Below are positions 58,301 to 64,000 of a DNA stretch of 64,000 nucleotides, in pieces. The translations under genes were made by a program, and so were the position numbers. Numbering within the stretch: the first letter of the stretch is position 1; each line of letters starts with the position of its first letter. The notes under the pieces were generated by a model, which saw nothing but the letters and a program-made list of their open reading frames with translations, had not been told where the DNA came from and did no database searches. Source of the stretch: Diadema setosum. Lineage: Eukaryota; Echinodermata; Echinoidea; Diadematoida; Diadematidae. The stretch covers positions 13,737,371 through 13,801,370 of the forward strand of contig NC_092704.1 of the NCBI RefSeq assembly GCF_964275005.1, written 5' to 3'.

Positions 58301-61300
58301 TAAGTGAGCGACATATCGAGGGAATGTTTTCTCATCATAAAAATCAAACTACATGGAATTCTTTTTTTTTTCTTTATATCCCTTTAATTACCATATTATG
58401 TGACATTACAATGTGCTGTAGTCTTCTCATCCAGCAACAGCTGCCCTAAAACTATAAAAATTCATAAATTTTAAACAGATTATCCCATTTTCCTCTATCT
58501 TTGCTGATGTGTTCATCTATTTCTTGATATTGCTGTATTTAGTCAGTCCACATGCATATATTTGGGTCTCAAAAAATGACTGCAAGTGTTCACTAGAGAG
58601 GAAAATAAACAGAACAAAAAAAAACAAACAAACATGAGTACAAACCTTTCAATGTGAAGTGTTTGACTGTACAGTTGTCGCACACTATCGTGATCTCTTG
58701 CTCGTAAACCTCTGTACCGGGCGGACTGAAGCAAACCTGAAAAGTGGCCAAACGAGTAAATGGGGGTATTTTTGCACACTTATTCCAATCAAGAATATGT
58801 GCCAATCAAGAATGAGTTATGCATCTCCAGTGAGCATTGAATAATTCTCCAGCATCAATTTCTTTCTGTGGACAATGTTGACAAAGTGAATAAATTGTAT
58901 AACTTATACTCTGCCAACATCTGTAGAACTGGGAGACAGGTTTTATTACCACAGCATTATTTCTTACATCTTGCTTTCAAATTGTCTGGTTGCATCAGCT
59001 GTCTGTTATCTGAAAATATCATTATGGTAAAATACTGTATTTTTTTTTTCTCCGATTTGGAAGCTCAAGTCATCTGGAGGTTTGTGCCATTTAATTTGGC
59101 TGATGACATTGTAAATATAAGCATCACTTATTGCATATATTGTGAGATCTAACCAAGGACTGTACACATAGCTACAACATTTCAAAGTGTTCTATGCTTC
59201 CAGCAAGAAACAAGCACAGCCTCCATAAAAATGTAACAATGCAATCAACAGCGCTGTATGTTAAAAAGGATGAATCTGAAACTGACAACATTGTCATAAA
59301 GACTCAATAATCACTTTTGCAAACCGAGCAAAGGAATGGGTTTGGTTCACCGCTCATATTGTGACCACCACCACCCCCCACCCCCCCCCCCCCAGAAAAA
59401 AAAAAAAAAAAAAATCAAACAGCAACAATAAAGACAACACAAAATCTACTCATTCAAAAACAAAGACAAAAACAATGACAGGGGAAGTATTATACTGGGG
59501 AATAAAATTATTTGACAAAATGACAGTCAGCTTTACCTGTAAAGGAATGGCATGCCCCGCCATGATCTCAAAGACAGCCGGGTAGAGCTGGAAAGGGGGA
59601 ACGTTCACCTTGTCTCCAGTGCTAATGGACTGCGAACAGGATCAGATGGGAAGCAATGTCAACTTCATGTGGCTCCACACAAAACATGGCAAAGGTAGAT
59701 ATTGTGCATTAAAAAAAAAAAAAAATGAAAACAACTGATGATGCAAACAAATTGCATGAAATGCAATGGCAGTTAACTGCAAACATTCATACTTGATATC
59801 AGGTGATACCAAGGAATATAACAGAATTTTTAAAACAAACAGATAATCCTGAATGTGAAGTTGGTAGCTCCTTTTTTAAATCAAAAGTGAATAAAAGATT
59901 GAAATGAGAACCTCTTATCACAGAAAAATTCTGATCAATCCAGTCTCATGCAGTTTGGCACAATGAACTGCACCTGTACAACATATCCCAAAGGGGAAAA
60001 AAAAAAAAGAAAGAGATTTTGCCTAAAAAATAAATGAGAAATTTGAGCTGTTGAATTTGCTCTGTTGTGAAAAATATTGTTGATACCCTTTCGCATATCA
60101 AAAGTAATCTGACAGGAAAAAAAAAATTGACAACAGCAACAATTGCATCAGCAGCAACAGCATCACTGCAACCTCGATAACATCAGTGACTGCAACAGTC
60201 GGGACAAAAACATCAGCTTTGAATAAAAACAGTAACAACAACAGCAGCAATACTATAGAGCACAACGAGTGAGACTGAACTGTAGACGACATAAGATATA
60301 TCACTCACAGAAAAGTTTGTCGCTGGCCAACACTTTCTGGGCATGGCACAGAAGCGGCCGCTGCCCCCATGGTTCTGGACAAGGAACTCGGTGCTGGAGT
60401 CTCCTCCCACCAGACAATGGCCACAGTCTATGACGGGGGACACTACAGGTGGAAAGAAAGGGATAAAGGGAGACCTGTAATTGGCTTGCTGAGCTGAAAC
60501 TACTTTATCTGGGCCATGAACCAATTCCAACAGGGAAAGAGAGCATTTTGGAGAGCCTCCCGCTAGGTCATGAAAACTTGCACAAACTAGCAGGAGAGTT
60601 TGAAAATTATGTAAAATTTTGTTTTGCTTTATTTCATTTTGTAAAACCGAGACAGGGATTCACTTCTCATTGACTGACATGGCTGTGGCTGCATCTATTT
60701 CAATTTGAAGAAGGTATTCACATAAGCTTTTCAAAGTGATGAATGAGGTACTGGTGGCTACATAGTTGCCAATCAATGTAATTTGCATATGCACAAACTT
60801 TGTCTGCCTTTCTCGGGTTTCGTATTTTACCATTTACTACTGTAAAACCCAGAAACTTTCACGTGCATTACACTTTCACAAATTTTCTGAGGAGCTAAGA
60901 TTCCCGATTTCCCCACGTGAAAAATTTATCTACTCAAAGTACTGAATGCCAGTGGCAATTCCTGAAACATTCATGCCACGAAAAAGGCAGTTGGCTCCAA
61001 TTTACGAAACTTTGATGCCGCGCATGTTTCTGGTTTTACAGTATGTTCCAGTATCTTGTTTAAAAGAGGCTTCAGGACACAAATGGATTTACAGTTTGAG
61101 GAAACATTTTCCATGTGCACTGCGATCAGTATATAGATGCATGACTCACACGACAGAAGCGGTGGGGGTCTCCTTCCGAGGAGTTTGATCTTGAGCGGCT
61201 GGCTGGACTGCGTGTTGATGACCAGCTCGTCTTCAAAGTCCATGAGAGTGTCCGGCATGAAGCGGATGTTGTACTGGCAGCTCATGCCGGGAGCGACGAT

Positions 61301-63949
61301 GCCCTCCTCACCGGGAAATTTACCTAGGAAGGGGGAAAAGAATACAGTCATATTTTTGGTTATGGCCTGAGGAGATGTCAGTTTAGTTGGTGTGTGAAAA
61401 ATCAGTTTGAGCAAATTCATGCAGCCAATATGGTCATAGGGTTCCTAGTGTAAAAAAAAGAGTATGCCTGTAATGCTTATCAGTAGTGCACATGGCAGCT
61501 ATGTCATTGCCATTCACTTAGCCCCCCTCCCCCCCCCCCTCAAGCGAAACAAAACAAACAAGGAAAAGTAGAAATTACGCGGTGCGTAATATATGTCCCC
61601 GCCGGAAGTAGCATTTTGTAGCAAAATGTGCAATATAGGTAAAAAATCAAGGTCAAAGGTCAAAGAAGTCAAAGGTCAAAATTCTGTGTAAAAGTTTTGA
61701 AGCCCTCACCTAGTGCCATCACATAAAGTAAACGGAATCGAAATCGGGTTAGAAATGGCAAAGGAGTAGCATTTTATAGCCAATGTACAATACAGGTCAA
61801 AAATCAAGGTCAAAGGTCAAAGAAGGCAAAGGTCAAAATTCTGTGTAACGTTTTGAAGCCCTCACCTAGTGCCATCACATAAAGCAAACGGAATCGAAAT
61901 CAGGTTAGAAATGGCGAAGGAGTAGCATTTTGTAGCCAATGTACAATACAGGTCAAAAATCAAGGTCAAAGGTCAAAGAAGGCAAAGGTCAAAATTCTGT
62001 GTAGAAGTTTTGAAGCCCTCACCTAGTGCCATCACATAAAGCAAACGGAATCGAAATCGGGTTAGAAATGGCGAAGGAGTAGCATTTTGTAGCAAAATGT
62101 AGGTCAAAAATCAAGGTCAAAGGTCAAAGAAGGCAAAGGTCAAAATTCTGTGTAACGTTTTGAAGCCCTCACCTAGTGCCATCACATAAAGCAAACGGAA
62201 TCGAAATCGGGTTAGAAATGGCGAAGGAGTAGCATTTTGCAGCAAAATGTACAATATAGGTCAAAAATCAAGGTCAAAGGTCAAAGAAGTCAAAGGTCAA
62301 AATTCTATGTAGAAGGTTTGAAGCCCTCACCTAGTGCCACCACATAAAGCAAACGGAATCGAAATCGGGTTAGAAATGGCAAAGGAGTAGCATATTGTAG
62401 CAAAATGTACAATATAGGTCAAAAATCAAGGTCAAAGGTCAAAGAAGGCAAAGGTCAAAATTCTGTGTAGAAGTTTTGAAGCCCTCACCTAGTGCCATCA
62501 CATAAAGCAAATGGAATCGAAATCGGGTTAGAAATGGCGAAGGAGTAGCATTTTGTAGCAAAATGTACAATATAGGTCAAAAATCAAGGTCAAAGGTCAA
62601 AGAAGTCAAAGGTCAAAATTCTGTGTAGAAGTTTTGAAGCCCTCACCTAGTGCCATCATATAAAGCAAACGGAATCGAAATCGGGTTAGAAATGGCGAAG
62701 GAGTAGCATTTTGTAGCAAAATGTACAATATAGGTCAAAGGTCAAGGTCAAAGGTCACGACTGAAATTCTGTGTAGAAGTTTCAAAGCTCCCATGTAGTG
62801 CTATCATATAAAGCAAACAGAATCAAAATTGGCTCATAAATGACAGAGAAGTAGCAAATTGAAGATTTTGATCACACACGGACGCACACACGGACACACG
62901 GACGCACGGACGGACGCACGGACGGACGCACGGACGGACGGACGGACACACACACGTACGGAGCCCGTTTCATAGTCCCCTGCTCGAACTCGTTCGGCGG
63001 GGACAAAAACAAAAAACAGGCACCATGAATAAGAAAGCCACTTTTATAATTAGGCATTTCACTCCTGTCTACCTGGCACATTATGAGACAAATGCCGTCC
63101 AATGTATCATCTGGACTGTGACTTCAGTCAAAACTCACCAAGGCCTACGGAAAAGTATTCCGACTTGGGTGGAATCACTCGGAGTGGGCGGCTGGCTGCA
63201 GAGATGTTCTTCAGGTCAAGGGTCATCTCATAGACCTGACCTACTTTGTAGTCGCTGAAGACAACCGTCTCAGGCATAGGCACAAACACAACCGAGTGCT
63301 CTTTTTTCCTGTTTGAACAAATGTGAGAGAAAGAATAGATAAAAACACAAAGGCAGCAAATGTGAAAAAAAAGTAAATGATAATACGAAGGATACTAGGA
63401 AGATTTCTAGCTTTGTACTGCAATTAGGTGCAAGTATTGATATTGCACATGAAGATGTTGGATAAAACTTTGTAAAATCTATGATTGGAATCTGTGTGAT
63501 TTCTTGTAAAGTGCACATCAACTTTCCATTCAACAAGAATTCTATACCAGACAGGTGAATAGTGACAGTGAGCATGAGAGAGAGAGAGAGAAGAGAGAGG
63601 GAGAGGGAGAGGAAGAGATTCTACATCACATAGACTTTTCAAGATTCTATAGTTTTCATAAAGAATTTTGAGTCAGGTTTGGGAAGTGGGGGCTTGCGGC
63701 ATGTTTGCCTAGATTGTGAATGGTGCTCTCTTACGCTGTATCAACAACAGTGGACTTGGCACCCCCGAGTTCATGCGTGACCGTGTTGGGCTTGACTAGG
63801 GTGCGGCCCCCTCCCAGGGCAGAGGGGGGCCGGTGACGCGGGTTGCGCAGGAAGTTGGACTTGCTGAACACCATGGCCATGTCCTTGCGGTTCTGCTCCC
63901 GCGTCTGCGGGGAGGTCATCTCTCGCCACTTGTTCTTGGAATCGCTTTT
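34984..63949 (-). CDS. DLEC1: DLEC1/CFAP81 orthologue, 25 exons, N-terminus off window
   Basis: Ciliary axoneme protein built of ASH/MSP-type beta-sandwich repeats. Exons 5' to 3': 63735-63949, 63139-63308, 61150-61323, 60309-60442, 59537-59629, 58646-58736, 57568-57730, 56486-56687, 55034-55393, 52945-53169, 52116-52280, 51510-51652, 50299-50452, 49849-49959, 48813-48973, 47206-47409, 45688-45913, 44306-44480, 42932-43281, 41988-42208, 40679-41012, 39914-40078, 37830-37983, 35739-35859, 34984-35107 (TGA 34984-34986). All introns are GT-AG, phases close, and the sum is 4635 nt (1544 residues plus stop). Diagnostic matches to human DLEC1, recalled not searched: FLRNPRHRPP, VAPGMSCQYNIRFMPD, GRRPPPLL, SPVIDCGHCLVGG, VCDNC, SDMWGHYTDQLIC, YGDPFPIRDPSGKE, CVGYALGFLSLD, VRGQGTYDSRHE. 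Exon 9 carries a Lys/Ser/Pro-rich insert (SKKKKTSPPSSSS). About 330 N-terminal residues lie past 64000. Family-level role: motile cilia. Confidence 0.93.
36765..36822. mobile_element. Short TTAA MITE (about 85 bp family), truncated copy
   Basis: TTAA at 36761-36764 is followed by CACGTTGAGGACAGGCTGAA and TTGCTACAACACGCATTTCC, matching the left two-thirds of the 49182-49266 copy. The right terminus is missing. Intronic (between DLEC1 exons 23 and 24). Confidence 0.5.
37293..37797. repeat. 505-bp fold-back with central tandem duplication
   Basis: ATACACTTGGTTTGCGGTTC at 37293 is repeated exactly, inverted, ending at 37797. The arms run at least 215 bp with one mismatch seen (GAGATGAG against GAGGTGAG). 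The centre has the palindrome GGACAGTTGACTGTCC. On the right side a block of about 65 bp, including CCGAAACGTTGAGTCTCCTC, is duplicated in tandem. It ends 33 bp from the donor of DLEC1 exon 23. Open frames in it mirror each other and are not genes. Confidence 0.85.
38041..38104. mobile_element. Possible decayed copy of the 85-bp TTAA MITE
   Basis: ACTGATTTTCCTGTAACACA then CATTTCCCATTTACC and CCTGAGAATACTGGG follow the order of words in the 49182-49266 and 46223-46308 copies, with many changes and no intact ends. Confidence 0.3.
38509..38889. mobile_element. About 385-bp palindromic MITE, copy 2
   Basis: Begins with TATAGGGATAGTACAGTATT and ends CAACCAAAACTATAAGACCCC TTT. Interior words TTTGATGACAATCGG and GGCTGAGACATCCAAAAA are shared with copy 4 (56061-56452), forming a subfamily apart from copies 1 and 3. 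It directly abuts the piggyBac-type MITE at 38892; the two share the TTAA between them. Confidence 0.7.
38892..39645. mobile_element. TTAA-flanked piggyBac-type MITE, copy 3
   Basis: 754 bp between TTAA at 38888-38891 and 39646-39649, with TIR CCCTAAAAGGGCCGGG at the left and the imperfect complement of GCCCTTTTAGGG at the right. G-run/C-run hairpins around GGCGGAATCC lie at both ends. Three TTAGGG-like hexamers are embedded in the left G-run (about 38908-38929). It is very close to copy 4 in length and interior sequence. Intronic in DLEC1. Confidence 0.88.
41453..41841. mobile_element. About 385-bp palindromic MITE, copy 3
   Basis: AAAGGGACTGTACAGTAGTG to the complement-type end AGAACTGTACACACCCTTT, nearly collinear with copy 1 (25745-26133), including GGCTGAGATATCCAAAAAA and TACCCCTTAGAATTG. 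Intronic in DLEC1, between exons 20 and 21. Confidence 0.78.
44843..45162 (+). mobile_element. tRNA-derived SINE between 52-bp direct repeats
   Basis: The centre has a tRNA-like head: GCTCGGTGGTCTTGTGGAGA resembles an A box, and GGTCGTCGGTTCGAATCCTG holds a good B box (near 44998-45018). Two direct copies of about 52 bp, starting CAATCAGTTGCAATGAAAAC and ending TTGAATA, flank it at 44843-44894 and about 45111-45162, with about five differences. They are far longer than normal SINE target duplications. Intronic in DLEC1. Confidence 0.6.
46223..46308. mobile_element. Short TTAA MITE (about 85 bp family), copy in reverse
   Basis: TTAA at 46219-46222 followed by CCTGTTGAAGATGAGTCC. The interior word TTATAGCAAAATCAGTCCGC is the inverse of the family's GCGGACTGATTTTGCTATAA. 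The right end is decayed (GACAGGCTAA). Intronic in DLEC1. Confidence 0.6.
46821..47184. repeat. 364-bp fold-back, TTAA ends
   Basis: TTAAAGGGGATGGCTAGTAA at the left and its near-exact inverse at the right. Arms of about 150 bp are closely matched (CACATTACTTGAATATGAGA and its inverse flank the loop near 46995-47025). The right end lies 22 bp from the donor of DLEC1 exon 16, inside the following intron. Non-coding. Confidence 0.82.
47957..48391. mobile_element. 435-bp MITE with TTAAAGGTGCA termini
   Basis: TTAAAGGTGCATGGTCCCGG at the left matches the complement of CCGGGACTATGCACCTTTAA at the right with one difference. The GC-rich interior has no coding capacity. Intronic in DLEC1 (between exons 15 and 16). 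The superfamily is not certain; TTAA ends allow piggyBac. Confidence 0.7.
49182..49266. mobile_element. Short TTAA MITE (about 85 bp family), best copy
   Basis: CCCGTTGAAGACGGGCTGAT to the matching CTCGTCCTAAACGGG, followed by TTAA at 49267-49270. The left flank is TTAG, one change from TTAA. The interior has TTGCTACAACACATATTTCT. Intronic in DLEC1 (between exons 14 and 15). Confidence 0.7.
52457..52941. mobile_element. Mariner-type MITE abutting DLEC1 exon 10
   Basis: CTGTATATGCCATATATTCA at the left against the complement of GAATATTCGGTGTATACAG type sequence at the right, bounded by TA at 52455-52456 and 52942-52943. It carries a tRNA-derived SINE at 52651-52728. Its right TA duplication forms part of the splice donor of DLEC1 exon 10. 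The termini are imperfect, so the pairing is moderately supported. Confidence 0.55.
52651..52728 (-). repeat. tRNA-Ala-like SINE head or tRNA pseudogene
   Basis: On the minus strand TATAGCTCAGTCGGTAGAGC (A box, D-arm) and TCGGGTTTGAATCCCGA (T-arm, B box) are intact, and the anticodon loop CTAGCAA would read AGC (Ala). The acceptor strands do not pair (GGGCTTTTTA against TGGAATCC) and the anticodon stem has a mismatch. A functional tRNA is therefore unlikely and a SINE head is favoured. Confidence 0.6.
53702..54455. mobile_element. TTAA-flanked piggyBac-type MITE, copy 4
   Basis: 754 bp between TTAA at 53698-53701 and 54456-54459. TIR CCCTAAAAGGGCCGGG and the near complement of CCGGCCCCTTTAGGG. 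GGGGGGCGGAATCCGCCCCC hairpins lie at both ends. The interior has CGACGTTTCGCGC, ACATAAGAAATTC and a shared right third (TGCAAAATTTCATCGCGATC). Intronic in DLEC1 (between exons 9 and 10). Non-coding. Confidence 0.9.
54570..54900 (+). mobile_element. tRNA-derived SINE
   Basis: The head near 54580-54643 has ATATGGCTCATTCGATTGCG (A-box region) and CATGTTTGATTCCAGAG (B-box-like). The body contains CACTGTCCCTCGGATAGGG and AAACGGCAGTCCTGTGTGTG, wording typical of core domains in marine-invertebrate SINEs (recalled). Ends were not defined exactly. Intronic in DLEC1. Confidence 0.55.
56061..56452. mobile_element. About 385-bp palindromic MITE, copy 4
   Basis: TTAAAAGGATGGTATAGTAT to CAACCAAAACTATACAATTCC TTTAA. 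Shares TTTGATGAAAATCG, GGCTGAGACATCACAAA and TATTAGGATTGCTCT with copy 2, and the overall layout with copies 1 and 3. Intronic in DLEC1 (between exons 8 and 9). Confidence 0.72.
60840..61041. mobile_element. About 202-bp Tc1/mariner-type MITE
   Basis: CTGTAAAACCCAGAAACTTT at the left and the complement of CATGTTTCTGGTTTTACAG at the right, flanked by TA on both sides (60838-60839 and 61042-61043). No coding capacity. Intronic in DLEC1 (between exons 3 and 4). Confidence 0.65.
61595..63004. mobile_element. 1.4-kb element: TIRs around a 157-bp tandem array
   Basis: Ends GTCCCCGCCG (61595) and CGGCGGGGAC (62995-63004) are inverted repeats. The interior is about eight tandem units of roughly 157 bp (words GGAGTAGCATTTTGTAGC, GAAGCCCTCACCTAGTGCC, GGAATCGAAATCGGGTTAG), then a CGGACGGACGCA microsatellite (62879-62955) and AGTCCCCTGCTCGAACTCG. 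No transposase. Intronic in DLEC1 (between exons 2 and 3). Confidence 0.75.
61650..62757 (+). promoter_or_regulatory. Array of DR1 nuclear-receptor-like motifs
   Basis: AGGTCAAAGGTCA, a perfect direct repeat with one-base spacer, occurs at 61650, 61807, 61963, 62114, 62271, 62429, 62587, 62732 and 62745. An extra AGGTCA or AAGGTCA half-site lies on each side in most units. DR1 is the canonical site for HNF4/RXR-class receptors. The motif is plain in the sequence; binding or regulation of DLEC1 is inference, and it may be incidental to the repeat. Confidence 0.5.
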
Positions 63950-64000
63950 CTGTGGGCGCAAGAGATGGGAGAGGTGTATTATTGACCGAGGCTCTACTAT

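Noticed and set aside
61595-63004. CRISPR array reading of the 157-bp repeats
   Set aside because: Units are long, contiguous and similar throughout, with no spacers, in a eukaryotic intron.

Overview
This is animal nuclear DNA: interrupted genes with GT-AG introns, a CR1/L2-type LINE, tRNA-derived SINEs, TTAGGG-like repeats and a very high density of small inverted-repeat (MITE/fold-back) DNA elements. The protein similarities (DLEC1/CFAP81, a BTBD17-like BTB-BACK protein) and the repeat style suggest a marine invertebrate, most likely an echinoderm-type deuterostome. The species guess is inference; nothing in the window fixes it.

Layout. 1-9480 is mostly repeats: a minisatellite, fold-backs, a nested set of TIR elements with a telomere-like core, and a perfect 279-bp palindrome. 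It holds only weak gene candidates (near 2.7, 4.9, 5.5 and 6.2-6.7 kb). 9482-about 14390 (minus) is a nearly intact LINE with ORF1 and ORF2; ORF2 is interrupted by one in-frame TAG. 14634-18661 (plus) is a three-exon host gene for an RS-repeat protein with a TFIIS-N/LW-like helical module and an acidic repeat tail. Its last RS repeat lacks one base. 18662-30480 is intergenic DNA full of MITEs and a second minisatellite. 30486-31871 (plus) is a single-coding-exon BTB-BACK gene.

34984-63949 (minus) is the main locus: 25 exons of a DLEC1/CFAP81 orthologue, an axonemal protein built from ASH/MSP-type beta-sandwich repeats. I traced them by splice sites, reading phase and remembered similarity to the human protein. 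The exons sum to 4635 nt (1544 residues plus stop) with every intron phase closing. They cover the protein from about human residue 330 to the C-terminus; the N-terminal exons lie beyond the right edge. The BTB gene and DLEC1 converge on 31.9-35.0 kb.

The DLEC1 introns carry most of the interesting repeats: two TTAA-flanked piggyBac-type MITEs (four in the window), a second TTAA-flanked family of about 85 bp, large fold-backs close to splice donors, a mariner-type MITE whose TA duplication supplies the T of a splice donor, and a roughly 157-bp tandem array in which each unit has a perfect DR1 nuclear-receptor motif. No viral or LTR element was recognised, and no CRISPR or rRNA.
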